A stretch of DNA of 64,000 nucleotides from Dyadobacter sp. CY345 (GTDB lineage: Bacteria > Bacteroidota > Bacteroidia > Cytophagales > Spirosomataceae). Shown piece after piece: positions 45,603 through 54,725 of this stretch. Within the stretch, counting starts at the first letter, position 1, and every line of letters starts with the position of its first letter. The DNA lies in the NCBI RefSeq assembly GCF_021502725.1, contig NZ_JAKFFS010000004.1, forward strand, positions 372,001-436,000, written 5' to 3'. A program made the position numbers and the translations under genes. The notes below the pieces were generated by a model that was not told the DNA's origin, did not search any database, and saw only the letters and a list, made by a program, of their open reading frames with translations.

Positions 45603-47060
45603 ATGACTATTAAGTATCAATCGCACATACTTGCATGCGTACTGGCTGCCGGGGTTTTTTCTGGTTGTTCTAAAAACCCGGTTACCGGAAAAAATGAAAT
45701 TATTTTCATGTCTCCGGAAAAAGAAAAAGCCTTAGGTGCAGAATCACATCCATCGGTAGTCGCTTCTATGGGATTATACGATGACAAAGATCTGACGGCT
45801 TTTATTAATGACAAAGGAAAGGCAATGGGGAAAATTTCTCACCGTCCTGATGTAAATTATCAGTTTTTTATTGTCGATTCTCCTGTTGTAAATGCGTTTG
45901 CCGTTCCGGGTGGTTACGTATATTTTACACGCGGAATTATGGCGCATTTTAATAATGAGGCTGAATTCGCAGGTGTTTTAGGTCATGAGATTGGACACAT
46001 AGCAGCGCGTCACTCTGCAAGTCAGCAAACCAAACAAGTTTTTACACAAGGAGTTCTGCTGGCCGGATCCGTCCTTTCACCAACTTTCAGAAGTATGTCA
46101 GAACAGGCTTCGCAAGGTTTGGGATTATTATTGTTAAAATATGGTCGGGATCACGAAACGCAATCTGACGAGTTAGGTGTTGACTATTCTAGTAAAATTG
46201 GATATGACGCCAATGAAATGGCAGATTTCTTTGGAACACTGAAAAGGATCAGCGAAAAATCCGGACAAACCATACCAACTTTCCAGTCCACTCACCCGGA
46301 TCCGGGAAATCGGCAGGTGAAAGTTAAACAACTTGCTACTTCTTACCAATCAGCGCATAAGGCAAGTTACAATGTGAATCGTGATGTTTACCTTCGCAGA
46401 ATTGAAGGTTTAATATATGGTGTTGACCCGAAACAAGGTTTTGTAGAAGGTGGTCAGTTTTATCATCCGGGATTAAAGTTTCAATTCCCGGTGCCATCGG
46501 GTTGGCAGACAGAAAATACACCGGCACAATTTCAGATGGCTTCAAAGGATGGCAAAGCAATGATGCTTTTCACAATAGCTGAGGGAAAATCGCTGGAAGA
46601 AGCGGCTCAGACAATTGTTAAGAATTACAGTCTACAGGTTTCTGAAAACAACAAAACAACAATCAACGGTAATCCTGCAATCGCGATGATTGCAAAACAG
46701 GTTGCACAGGGACAAACTGCTGCGGCTGCCAACGCTGCACAAATTGCAAGTTGGTTGATCCAATATAACGGTTCTATTTATGTCATTCATGGGGTTGCTG
46801 CAAGTACGGATTTTGGAGCAAATTTGAATCAATTCAAATCAGTTGCACAAGGTTTTAAATCCTTAACCGACGCTTCAAAATTGAACAGGGAGCCAGAACG
46901 TATTCGTATCAAAACGGTTCAAAGTGATGGAACGCTCCGTGATGCACTGAAAAGTGCTAATATGCCAGACAACAAACTGGAAGACCTTGCTATCCTGAAT
47001 GGTATGGCGCTAACGGACAAAGTTACCAAAGGAATGCTTTTCAAAACTTTGGGTAAATAA
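45603..47060 (+). CDS. M48 family lipoprotein metallopeptidase (BepA/LoiP-like)
   Basis: A 485-residue periplasmic protease. The signal (MTIKYQSHILACVLAAGVFS) ends in a lipobox Cys (GCSKNPVTGKNEIIFMSPEK). The peptidase has LGHEIGHIAARHSASQQTKQ (HExxH) and DHETQSDELGVDYSSKIGYD with the third zinc ligand Glu, and the STHPDPGNRQ segment typical of M48. A long C-terminal region follows (IRIKTVQSDGTLRDALKSAN near the end) that may bind partners and ends in a LysM-like VTKGMLFKTLG. Relatives clear misfolded outer-membrane proteins. The promoter shows that the ATG at 45603 is used. Confidence 0.9.
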   Translation: MTIKYQSHILACVLAAGVFSGCSKNPVTGKNEIIFMSPEKEKALGAESHPSVVASMGLYDDKDLTAFINDKGKAMGKISHRPDVNYQFFIVDSPVVNAFAVPGGYVYFTRGIMAHFNNEAEFAGVLGHEIGHIAARHSASQQTKQVFTQGVLLAGSVLSPTFRSMSEQASQGLGLLLLKYGRDHETQSDELGVDYSSKIGYDANEMADFFGTLKRISEKSGQTIPTFQSTHPDPGNRQVKVKQLATSYQSAHKASYNVNRDVYLRRIEGLIYGVDPKQGFVEGGQFYHPGLKFQFPVPSGWQTENTPAQFQMASKDGKAMMLFTIAEGKSLEEAAQTIVKNYSLQVSENNKTTINGNPAIAMIAKQVAQGQTAAAANAAQIASWLIQYNGSIYVIHGVAASTDFGANLNQFKSVAQGFKSLTDASKLNREPERIRIKTVQSDGTLRDALKSANMPDNKLEDLAILNGMALTDKVTKGMLFKTLGK

Positions 47061-47108
47061 TTTTCGAGACATATCGGCTGAGGTTACGTCCTAATACTGA
47101 TACAAAAG

Positions 47109-47151
47109 ACCACTTGTATTACTGAGTTCTCAGTTTTGCAAGTGGTTTTTT
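47109..47151 (+). terminator. Terminator after the M48 gene
   Basis: ACCACTTG and CAAGTGGT form the outer 8-bp stem around an inner ACTGAG/CTCAGT hairpin, followed by TTTTT, 48 bases after the stop. Confidence 0.8.
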
Positions 47152-47170
47152 GACATTAATCAGCCCAGAC

Positions 47171-48136
47171 ATGCGAAGGAAAAATGACATTTTACTAAAA
47201 AGTGCTTTCGAAGAGGCGTTCTCAGATTTACTTCTTTTCTTTTTTGAAAACGCTGATGAGCTGTTTGATCTCGAACGCGGCTTCGAATTTATGGACAAGG
47301 AGCTTGCAGAGCTTTTTCCGGATTTACAGAAAAAGGGTGGTAGCAGATTTGTAGATATGTTGGTAAAAACATACCTGAAAACCGGTGCTGAAGAATATAT
47401 TCTGGTTCATATCGAAATTCAGGACGGAGCAATCAAAAATTTTCCGAAACGTATGTTTCAGTATTATTACAGAATACTGGACAGGTTTGAAGTTGAAGTA
47501 GCGGCACTGGCTGTTTTTACCGGGAAACAGAAGCAAAAGCAGCCATCGGAATACAGAAGGAATTTTTTAGGCACAGAAATTACCTACAAATACAATGCTT
47601 ACCAGATATTTGACCATGATGAGGAGCAGTTGGTAGAAATGGATAATCTTTTTGCTCTGGTAATTCTGGCTGCTCAAAAAGCTAAGTTATCCGATAAAAC
47701 TCCGGAAGCTGAACTGAGCGAACAAAGATTACAAATAGTAAGGGCATTGATAAATAGTAAGCGATATGATCCTGAAAAAATCAGGCGTTTTCTCTTTTTT
47801 CTCAAGACTTTTATTCACATTGATAATTCTGAATTAAATAGTAAATTTGATAATCAGGTAAATATATTAACTGGAAATGAGACAGCTATGGGAATTATAG
47901 AAGCCATCAAGATGATCACTATGGAGGAGGGGATTGAAAAAGGGATGGAAAAGGGAATCCAAAAAGGAATTGTGCAAGGTATAGAGCGAGGTGAACGAAG
48001 CAAAACGTACGAGATAGCTAAAAATATGTTGCTTAATACGGATTTCGATATTTCCAAAATCGCAGCTCTTGCTAATTGTTCTGAATCACTGGTTGAGGAA
48101 ATCAAGGAAGGTTTAAGAAGGGAAAGTAATTTTTGA
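47171..48136 (+). CDS. Rpn family recombination-promoting nuclease / putative transposase
   Basis: A 321-residue protein of the Rpn/PDDEXK-transposase-like family, which cut DNA in a RecA-independent recombination process. The start is taken as the ATG at 47171 (MRRKNDILLKSAFEEAFSDL); the frame goes back to a TTG at 47150, which lies in the preceding terminator. Nuclease core: FVDMLVKTYLKTGAEEYILV followed by HIEIQDG (D...E-x-Q). C-terminal region: IEKGMEKGIQKGIVQGIERG, the repeated KGI/KGM spacer usual for this family, and a final helix pair (ISKIAALANCSESLVEEIKE). The last ~250 bases are duplicated immediately downstream. Confidence 0.85.
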   Translation: MRRKNDILLKSAFEEAFSDLLLFFFENADELFDLERGFEFMDKELAELFPDLQKKGGSRFVDMLVKTYLKTGAEEYILVHIEIQDGAIKNFPKRMFQYYYRILDRFEVEVAALAVFTGKQKQKQPSEYRRNFLGTEITYKYNAYQIFDHDEEQLVEMDNLFALVILAAQKAKLSDKTPEAELSEQRLQIVRALINSKRYDPEKIRRFLFFLKTFIHIDNSELNSKFDNQVNILTGNETAMGIIEAIKMITMEEGIEKGMEKGIQKGIVQGIERGERSKTYEIAKNMLLNTDFDISKIAALANCSESLVEEIKEGLRRESNF

Positions 48137-48170
48137 ACGTAATTTGATATCAACAGTATATCAGGTAAAA
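47885..48170 (+). repeat. Tandem direct repeat, copy 1 (3' end of the Rpn gene)
   Basis: The 286-base unit starts at GCTATGGGAATTATAGAAG inside the gene, covers its last 84 codons and stop, and extends about 34 bases past the stop (GAACGTAATTTGATAT...GGTAAAA). Confidence 0.9.
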
Positions 48171-48176
48171 TCAGTA

Positions 48177-48416
48177 GCTATGGGAATTATAGAAGTCATC
48201 AAGATGATCACCATGGAGGAGGGGATTGAAAAAGGGATGGAAAAGGGAATTGTGCAAGGTATAGAGCGAGGTGAACGAAGCAAAACGTACGAGATTGCGA
48301 AAAATATGTTGCTTAATACGGATTTCGATATTTCCAAAATCGCAGCTCTTGCTAATTGTTCTGAATCACTGGTTGAGGAAATCAAGGAAGATTTAAGAAG
48401 GAAAAGTAATTCTTGA
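48177..48416 (+). pseudogene. Rpn gene 3' fragment (duplicate)
   Basis: The second repeat copy keeps an open frame from ATG 48180 to the stop at 48416 (78 codons: MGIIEVIKMITMEEGIEKG...EEIKEDLRRKSNS). It contains only the C-terminal spacer and helix pair and no nuclease core, so it is best read as a gene remnant. Frame maintenance and mostly synonymous or conservative changes hint that it may not be old or may still be translated. Confidence 0.75.
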
Positions 48417-48450
48417 ACGTAATTTGATATCTACGATATATCGGGTAAAA
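48177..48450 (+). repeat. Tandem direct repeat, copy 2
   Basis: A 274-base copy of 47885-48170, after a 6-base spacer. It lacks 12 bases (codons for IQKG) and has scattered substitutions (for example GAAGCC to GAAGTC, CAACAG to CTACGA). Confidence 0.9.
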
Positions 48451-48474
48451 TTAAAAAAGTTCGGGAAGACATTG

Positions 48475-48520
48475 GTAAAAATTAGTGCAAGATGAATAAA
48501 CCCAATTCTCATCTTGCACT
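48475..48520 (-). terminator. Terminator after the DUF4965 gene
   Basis: AGTGCAAGATG and CATCTTGCACT form a perfect 11-bp stem with a 15-base loop; AATTTTTACC follows on the minus strand. Confidence 0.75.
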
Positions 48521-48527
48521 GATTTGA

Positions 48528-51011
48528 TTATCTCAACTTCGCTTCCAACACCTTCATATAGTAACCCCCAACTACCGAGCGCGCCCGGAATCCCACTGAT
48601 TTTCCATCCTTTGTTTCATGCCAGTCCGAAAGCGGAATACGATCCGGAGTTGTAGTCGCATAATGATATACCGGCTGGATAAATGCCTCGAAATCTTTTT
48701 GGTTATCAGCCAAAGTTGCTGTCCAGATAATCCAGTCTGATTTTGTGTAAGTTTTTCTGCTGTCCAACGGTAAGCCAAAAGGCAATTGTTTTTTCAGATA
48801 ATAATTGACTTCTTTTTTTGCAACTTCTTTTGGAAACACGTTCAGGTCCAGAAGTTCATCCCAAACCAGATTATATTTTTGGCTCCATGTTCCTTTTTTA
48901 TCAAAAGTCAGTGCATAGTGATCGCCATCGTTTGCCATCTGCATCCATTTTTGAGCAAACTCTTTTACCAACACATTAACTTCTGCTGCTTCTTTCGTTT
49001 CGCCGAGTTGTTCGGCCAATTTCGAATACGATGCCAAGCCCATAATGGCTTTAATGGACAAGTTGGTATTTCGCGCCAGGTGTCCTGCAAAATCGTCTGT
49101 ACAAAGTTGGTTAGCAGGATCAAAGCCTTCTTTCTTCAAATAGTTAGCCCAAACGGACAAGGTTTTCCAATGCTTTTTTGCGAAGTCAGTACTTTTTTCT
49201 GTTTTACAAATGGCATAAGTTAAAATCAGCATATTACCTGATTCCTCCACAGGCATATCTTCGCCATAAGTTTGTCCGTTTCCGAGCGGATAAGTGCCGA
49301 TATCGTGCGCTGCAAAAGGTTTGGTCCATTTTCCGCTTTCCGAATAGTAGAATATTGGTTCCATCATTCCTTTCAGCAACGTTGGATTATAAACGAGAAA
49401 AAGCGGAGCAGACGGATACGTAACGTCGACTGTTCCGATCGAACCATTGCTGAAATTTTCTTTTGATAAAAACAGCGGTATTTCGTTAGGTCCGGCTACG
49501 AGCTTATGTGCGGAAATTGCCTGGCGATATGCCATTACACAAAGATCAGCATACATCTTTCCACCGGTTTTAAATGCGTCGTTATAAATTTTTACATCCA
49601 CCGCATTACACGCCGCAAAAATCGAATTGAAATTTGTCTCTGCGTCTTTCAGTTCTCCCTGAATGGTTTTGTCACCATTTTTATTCCACCACGGCAGCAA
49701 GTTTTTACCAAAATACTGAACAGAAAATTCATCGTCATAACCAATCATTACATGTTCTGAACTACCCTTGTTAACTTTTCCAAGTGTTGTAACAATGGCC
49801 ATTGCCCGATCGCCACCTGTGCCGATGACAGCCAAATTTATCTGGTCAAGCTCTCCTTTTTCAGTAAAATTTTTCATCAGTCCGGCAGGTGTTCCAAGTC
49901 CGGCGATATGAACGGATTTTTCATTTGCAGCCAGATAAGCATATCCCCAGTCAATCCTTACGTCATCACCTTTGCGCTGCAAAATTTTCTGATCCACACT
50001 ACCGATAGCAAGCGTCACCAGATCTCCGTCTTTACCTTTTCTTTCCGTCACTTCCTGGCTTCCTTCATGCACAGCAAGTAACCCGGATACAGATGTAAGT
50101 ACCTGAACATCGTGGACTTTACCATCATTCGATCTTACATCATAGACGATATAGTTTACGGGACGAGACAATAAAGCCAGATTATCCATCAGAAGCGGAG
50201 CTACGAAACGTGTTGTCAGATGAATCGGGCCAGCGTCAAACTCATAAATACTTTGCGTGGCTTTCATCGTAAAATTCACTTGTTTCGCATTCAAAATAAC
50301 ATCGGGACCTTTTGGCGCCAGCTCATCTGTCAGGCCGATGTCGATATAACCTGGTCCGGCTCCATTTTTGCAATGAGCCGCTATGATATTTTTTCCTTTT
50401 CGTAATGCCTTCTTAGCAGCAGCACTGATTTTTCGTGTTTCATAATCACCGGTGAAACAGTTTGAACATTCATAAGCTAAAACACCATTGATGTAAACAG
50501 AAGCGTCATCGTCATGAAATATATTTAAACCAATATTTTCAAAATTGATGTTGTCCAGTGTGAACTCCCGGCGATACCATACTTCCTTTGGAAATACAGT
50601 TCCGGTTTTCAACATGGCGTCATTTCTGTCTTTCGTAGCAAATGGAGCACTTCCTGTTTTCCAGGTCGTGGCTTTGAAGCTTTCCTTATACCAATCCGCT
50701 GCTGGCTTTTCTGTTATAAACGCCGCTTCGTAGGATTCTGTTTTCGCTGTCGGAACAATGGTCTTCAGCACAGCTGTTGGTGCGCCCATGAACCGATATG
50801 TTTTTCCATCCACTCGGATCAGTCCATCGATCGGATTGGGCTTGCCGGTCCAGTGTTTGGTTGGAGAACCTGTCAATTCGCCTCCAAATGACCAAACGCT
50901 TGTGTATGGATCGATCGTGATTAGTGGAACAGCAGGAGGTTGAAAATTTTGCGCAAAACAAACATTCAATCCGAAGATTAAAAGGTAGAGTATTGACCAG
51001 CGTTTAGGCAT
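48528..51011 (-). CDS. Secreted DUF4965/DUF5127 glutaminase-domain protein
   Basis: An ~827-residue exported protein. The longest frame begins at 51173, but the ATG at 51011 puts a clean signal peptide at the start (MPKRWSILYLLIFGLNVCFA). The mature part begins with the family's PPAVPLITIDPYTSVWSFGG, followed by an inserted jelly-roll-like segment (ADWYKESFKATTWKTGSAPF ... NIFHDDDASVYINGVLAYEC), then the DUF5127/DUF4965 region (HLTTRFVAPLLMDNLALLSR, VDVTYPSAPLFLVYNP, FAAHDIGTYPLGNGQTYGED) and a helical toroid end (LGLASYSKLAEQLGETKEAA-like). Related fungal proteins were called glutaminase A, but sugar hydrolase-type folds make the activity uncertain. Confidence 0.8.
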   Translation of the reverse strand: MPKRWSILYLLIFGLNVCFAQNFQPPAVPLITIDPYTSVWSFGGELTGSPTKHWTGKPNPIDGLIRVDGKTYRFMGAPTAVLKTIVPTAKTESYEAAFITEKPAADWYKESFKATTWKTGSAPFATKDRNDAMLKTGTVFPKEVWYRREFTLDNINFENIGLNIFHDDDASVYINGVLAYECSNCFTGDYETRKISAAAKKALRKGKNIIAAHCKNGAGPGYIDIGLTDELAPKGPDVILNAKQVNFTMKATQSIYEFDAGPIHLTTRFVAPLLMDNLALLSRPVNYIVYDVRSNDGKVHDVQVLTSVSGLLAVHEGSQEVTERKGKDGDLVTLAIGSVDQKILQRKGDDVRIDWGYAYLAANEKSVHIAGLGTPAGLMKNFTEKGELDQINLAVIGTGGDRAMAIVTTLGKVNKGSSEHVMIGYDDEFSVQYFGKNLLPWWNKNGDKTIQGELKDAETNFNSIFAACNAVDVKIYNDAFKTGGKMYADLCVMAYRQAISAHKLVAGPNEIPLFLSKENFSNGSIGTVDVTYPSAPLFLVYNPTLLKGMMEPIFYYSESGKWTKPFAAHDIGTYPLGNGQTYGEDMPVEESGNMLILTYAICKTEKSTDFAKKHWKTLSVWANYLKKEGFDPANQLCTDDFAGHLARNTNLSIKAIMGLASYSKLAEQLGETKEAAEVNVLVKEFAQKWMQMANDGDHYALTFDKKGTWSQKYNLVWDELLDLNVFPKEVAKKEVNYYLKKQLPFGLPLDSRKTYTKSDWIIWTATLADNQKDFEAFIQPVYHYATTTPDRIPLSDWHETKDGKSVGFRARSVVGGYYMKVLEAKLR

Positions 51012-51130
51012 CAGCGTTATAATTAATTTGTTAAATCGTTTTAGCATTAATTTCATAGAAATATAGCAACATCTATTTTCTATGAAGACAGGTAGGTGAC
51101 AAATCTCATCACTTTTTTCATTTTTGTATA

Positions 51131-51170
51131 AATAAGAAGTGGTTCTATCGTCGCTAAACAATAGAACCAC
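51131..51170 (-). terminator. Terminator after the DsbD-like gene
   Basis: GTGGTTCTAT and ATAGAACCAC form a perfect 10-bp stem; on the minus strand TTCTTATTTATAC follows. Confidence 0.65.
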
Positions 51171-51214
51171 CAAAATCTTTGCTGAATAATTTGACGCCCA
51201 GGCGAATTTTTTAG

Positions 51215-53308
51215 TTATAACTTCTTGTAGGCCGTCTTTGCACTTTCAAGAAAATCGACAAAATGTGCCGGGTTCAGATCATAATTTTTTGGAGCAACCA
51301 GCAAATTTCCTTCCTGATCAACGATGCAATAATGAGGTTGCGCATTGTTATTATATTTTACAATCTGCAAGTCAGCATTTTGCGCTCCAATGGTTTTCTT
51401 AACCTTATTGTCATATTTCGAGGTATACCAATCTGCTTCGGGCAATTCTGTTTTGTCATCCACATAAAGCGCGGCGATTACAAAATCATTTTGAAGGCGT
51501 TTCAGTACTTCCGGATCCGACCATACCCGCGCTTCCATTTCGCGACAATTCACACAGCCATGTCCTGTAAAGTCAATAAATACCGGCTTGTTAACTTTTT
51601 TCGCATAAGCCTGCGCTTCCTTGATTTCAAAAAAACCATCAAGGTCATGCGGCAAATGGAATAAATCAGCATACTTTTTAGAAACTTCGGAAGAGCCGGC
51701 AGCGGCTGTGGTGTTGACACGTTTACTTAAATCAAAATCGATAGTCGACTGCGGGGGCAGATATCCGGCAAGCGCTTTCAAAGGTGCGCCCCACATACCG
51801 GGAAGCATGTATATTACAAAAGTGAATGTGATAATCGATAACAAAATTCGTGGCACGCTTACACGCTCAATCGGTGAATCGTGTGGTGTCAGAATTTTTC
51901 CCAGAAGATAAAATCCTAACATCGAGAAAATGACGATCCAGAAAGCTAGATACACTTCACGGTCTAATAAATGCCAGTGGTAGACCTGGTCTGCAATACT
52001 CAGGAATTTCAGTGCCAAAGCAAGTTCCAGAAAGCCCAAAACCACTTTAACAGTATTCAGCCAGCCACCAGATTTTGGAAGCGATTTCAGCCATTGAGGA
52101 AACAGCGCAAAGAGCGTAAAGGGAATAGCAAAGGCTGAGGAAAATGCAGCCATACCTATAATCGGTTTCACCACAGCACCGCCCGCCGAAGCCACTAAAA
52201 GACTTCCCACGATTGGCCCTGTGCATGAAAATGATACCAAAACGAGCGTAAATGCCATAAAGAAAATCCCGGCATATCCGCCCTGATCCGATTTGGCATC
52301 CATTTTATTGACAAATGCGCTTGGCAGAACAATCTCGAATAAGCCTAAAAATGATAATCCAAAGACAAAAAAGATGGCGAAAAAAAGTACGTTTGGAATC
52401 CAGTGGGTACTCAGGAAATTGGCGAAAGCCGGTCCGTTTAATCTTGAAACGACAGTACCTATTAAAGTATAGATCAATACAATCGAAATTCCATACAGCA
52501 ACGCTTTTACTTTTCCATTGGTCTGATTAGTAAAATAACTAACCGTCATCGGGATAATAGGAAACACGCAAGGCGTCAACAAAGCAACCAAGCCAGATAG
52601 AAACGCCGCCAAAGCGAATCCCCATAAAGATTTATCTGCGCCCTGATCTTCCCTGCTCAAATCGATTTTCGGAGCGATTTTTTCACCAGTAGCTTCCGAG
52701 GAATCACCTGCTTTGATTGTAATATTTGCTGTTTCCTGATTTGTAGAATCTGTTGTTTCAGCAGCCGCCACCGTGCTTGCTTCTGCTGGCGTGCTTCCGG
52801 TCAAAGTTTGTGTAGACGCTCCTGCATCGGCAACTACTTTTAAACCTTTAAATTCAAAATCATCATTTCCGGGAACGCAAAGTCCGGATGTATGGCTGCA
52901 TGTCTGATATTCAGAACTTCCTTTAATAACCGGATTTGCAGTCAGGATTTTTACGGATTGTTTAAAAACCGCTTTGTCATCGAAGAATTTAACATTTCCT
53001 CCCCAGATTTCCTCATATTTCGTTTTCGGGTTCTGCGGTTTCAATTTGCCAACCAGCGCGAATGATTTATTGGGAGTAAAAGCGAAGGAAGTAAGCATCG
53101 GACCCAAATCAGGATCGAAGTCTGAGGAATACAGATACCAGTCTTTATCAAGTGTTGCGGTAAAGATCAGGTCAATGGTTTCACCCGCTTTTACATCGGT
53201 TTTGGAAAATGTATAAGTCCAGTGCGCATGTTTCTGAATTTGCGCAAATGCCATAGTTTTTGCAAAAAAAGCGCAAACAATAATGAATAGAAAAAGACTT
53301 CGTTTCAT
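51215..53308 (-). CDS. dsbD: DsbD-like thiol:disulfide interchange protein
   Basis: A 697-residue inner-membrane protein that passes electrons from cytoplasmic thioredoxin to periplasmic partners. After a signal (MKRSLFLFIIVCAFFAKTMA) comes the N-terminal beta domain with the Cys pair region TCSHTSGLCVPGNDD. About eight transmembrane helices follow (LWGFALAAFLSGLVALLTPCVFPIIPMTV, with the first membrane Cys, and FSCTGPIVGSLLVASAGGAV with the second). The C-terminal thioredoxin domain has FIDFTGHGCVNCREMEARVW (CxxC). All three Cys sites appear intact. A Ser/Thr-rich linker joins the first two domains. The symbol reflects the family; it could serve cytochrome c maturation instead. Confidence 0.88.
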   Translation of the reverse strand: MKRSLFLFIIVCAFFAKTMAFAQIQKHAHWTYTFSKTDVKAGETIDLIFTATLDKDWYLYSSDFDPDLGPMLTSFAFTPNKSFALVGKLKPQNPKTKYEEIWGGNVKFFDDKAVFKQSVKILTANPVIKGSSEYQTCSHTSGLCVPGNDDFEFKGLKVVADAGASTQTLTGSTPAEASTVAAAETTDSTNQETANITIKAGDSSEATGEKIAPKIDLSREDQGADKSLWGFALAAFLSGLVALLTPCVFPIIPMTVSYFTNQTNGKVKALLYGISIVLIYTLIGTVVSRLNGPAFANFLSTHWIPNVLFFAIFFVFGLSFLGLFEIVLPSAFVNKMDAKSDQGGYAGIFFMAFTLVLVSFSCTGPIVGSLLVASAGGAVVKPIIGMAAFSSAFAIPFTLFALFPQWLKSLPKSGGWLNTVKVVLGFLELALALKFLSIADQVYHWHLLDREVYLAFWIVIFSMLGFYLLGKILTPHDSPIERVSVPRILLSIITFTFVIYMLPGMWGAPLKALAGYLPPQSTIDFDLSKRVNTTAAAGSSEVSKKYADLFHLPHDLDGFFEIKEAQAYAKKVNKPVFIDFTGHGCVNCREMEARVWSDPEVLKRLQNDFVIAALYVDDKTELPEADWYTSKYDNKVKKTIGAQNADLQIVKYNNNAQPHYCIVDQEGNLLVAPKNYDLNPAHFVDFLESAKTAYKKL

Positions 53309-53560
53309 TGGATATTTTGATAGTAGGAGCTGAATTCGTTAAGATTCAGACTGTCTTGTATTGAATTAATTATCTAGTAAACTGGTGGGGCTTACAACGA
53401 TTTATATATTGAACGTTTTTTGATCGAAAAAATTCACCGAAAGCATATCCCGTATGCGAATACAAAAGTGCAAATTGTCTGGCAGAATAATTTTCCATCC
53501 TGCTAAAAGTCCCAAAAAGTTTTACAATAAACAGAATTACTTTTGATTTAAGTCGAATTG
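53309..53560. other. Intergenic region between dsbD and argB
   Basis: The 319-base divergent gap is AT-rich and holds the argB promoter (53561-53592). I see no gene, RNA or repeat in the dsbD-proximal part beyond a small GAATTC...GAATC inverted motif. Confidence 0.5.
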
Positions 53561-53592
53561 TTGAGTGTGCTAAACGTTTTCTGCTAACTTTG
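53561..53592 (+). promoter_or_regulatory. Promoter of argB
   Basis: TTG at 53561-53563 and TAACTTTG at 53585-53592 are spaced by 21 bases, close to the Bacteroidota consensus. The start would lie near 53598, 30 bases before the ATG. Confidence 0.55.
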
Positions 53593-53627
53593 CGACCTCA
53601 AAAAAAGCATAGTAAAACAGCAGATCG

Positions 53628-54416
53628 ATGTCGCAACCACTTTACGTAGTCAAAATCGGAGGAAATGTAATTGATAACCCGGAGGCATGCTCTCGTTTTT
53701 TGGAAGCCTTTTCTAAATTATCAGGAACGAAAATTCTGGTGCATGGCGGAGGAAAAGTGGCAACGCAAATAGCTGCCAGTCTTCAGATCGAGACACAAAT
53801 GGTGGACGGCCGGAGAATTACGGATAAGCCGATGCTGGATGTGGTTACGATGGTATATGGCGGCCTGGTAAATAAAAATCTGGTGGCGATGCTTCAGGCA
53901 ATCGGATGTAATGCGATAGGGCTTACTGGTGCGGACGGTGGAATTATCCGTTCGGTGAAAAGACCAGTAAAAACAATCGACTACGGCTTTGTGGGAGATA
54001 TTGAGGAGGTGAACGATATTCAGGTCAACGCTTTGTTACATAGCGGCCTGGTTCCGGTGATTGCACCGCTGACGTATAGTAGTGGTGGGTTACTGCTAAA
54101 TACCAACGCCGACACTATGGCTTCGGCAATGGCAGTTGCTATGGCCAGACATTATGATGTCAATCTGATTTATTGCTTCGAAAAAAGAGGAGTTCTTTCT
54201 GACTCTGAGAATGATGACTCAGTGATTTCTTCCCTAACACCTGATCAATATGCTGGTTACAAGGAATCTGGTGCTATTAATAAAGGCATGATACCTAAAA
54301 TGGACAATGCGTTTGCAGCTTTGCACAGTGGTGTATCAAAAGTTACAATTTGCCATGCCGACGAGTTAGGAAATGCTTCAGTCGGGCAGGCTGGGACCGT
54401 TATTTATTTGGATTAA
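53628..54416 (+). CDS. argB: Acetylglutamate (or succinylglutamate-type) kinase
   Basis: ArgB phosphorylates N-acylglutamate in arginine synthesis. The 262-residue amino-acid kinase-fold protein shows LYVVKIGGNVIDNPEACSRF, ILVHGGGKVATQIAAS, VVTMVYGGLVNKNLVAMLQA, NAIGLTGADGGIIRSVKRPV, LLLNTNADTMASAMAVAMAR and GAINKGMIPKMDNAFAALHS. Several Bacteroidota use N-succinyl instead of N-acetyl intermediates; the sequence alone does not settle which. It stands alone on the plus strand; argH, the last step of the pathway, is 7 kb downstream. Confidence 0.93.
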   Translation: MSQPLYVVKIGGNVIDNPEACSRFLEAFSKLSGTKILVHGGGKVATQIAASLQIETQMVDGRRITDKPMLDVVTMVYGGLVNKNLVAMLQAIGCNAIGLTGADGGIIRSVKRPVKTIDYGFVGDIEEVNDIQVNALLHSGLVPVIAPLTYSSGGLLLNTNADTMASAMAVAMARHYDVNLIYCFEKRGVLSDSENDDSVISSLTPDQYAGYKESGAINKGMIPKMDNAFAALHSGVSKVTICHADELGNASVGQAGTVIYLD

Positions 54417-54661
54417 GGTAGTCTTGAAGAAAATGTTTACCATTCATTGATCTGCTGATTTTCGCAGGTCGTGGTCTTTCATTAAGGTGAAAACCTCATA
54501 GTATTTGTAACATTCTGTTAACAATACAGCTAATTCGGTTTATCTCTCAAACGTCGAAATTTTCTTCGCTCATCAAACTCTATTCGATAGATATATTATT
54601 AATATTCTCGAATAACATAATTTATTTTTAATTTGTTTAGTTAATTATTAAAATAACTTAT
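54417..54661 (+). other. AT-rich leader region before susC
   Basis: The 309-base argB-susC gap carries no gene. It is markedly AT-rich in its last 140 bases, contains a short TTCGCAGGTCGTGGTC stretch of unknown meaning, and ends in the candidate -7 element at 54662-54669. No clear argB terminator was found. Confidence 0.45.
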
Positions 54662-54669
54662 TAAGTTTG
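54662..54669 (+). promoter_or_regulatory. Candidate -7 element for susC-susD
   Basis: TAAGTTTG fits TAnnTTTG 56 bases before the susC ATG. The best TTG is 26 bases upstream, longer than usual. Confidence 0.4.
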
Positions 54670-54725
54670 TGTTAAGCTTTTTATTATTTAAAAAATCAGC
54701 GAACATCAAATTCATTTAACTCTCT

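Noticed and set aside
48144-48416. Separate 90-residue gene downstream of the Rpn nuclease
   Set aside because: The sequence from 48177 is a direct repeat of the Rpn 3' end; the first 11 codons come from trailing repeat sequence, so it is a duplicated fragment, not an independent gene.
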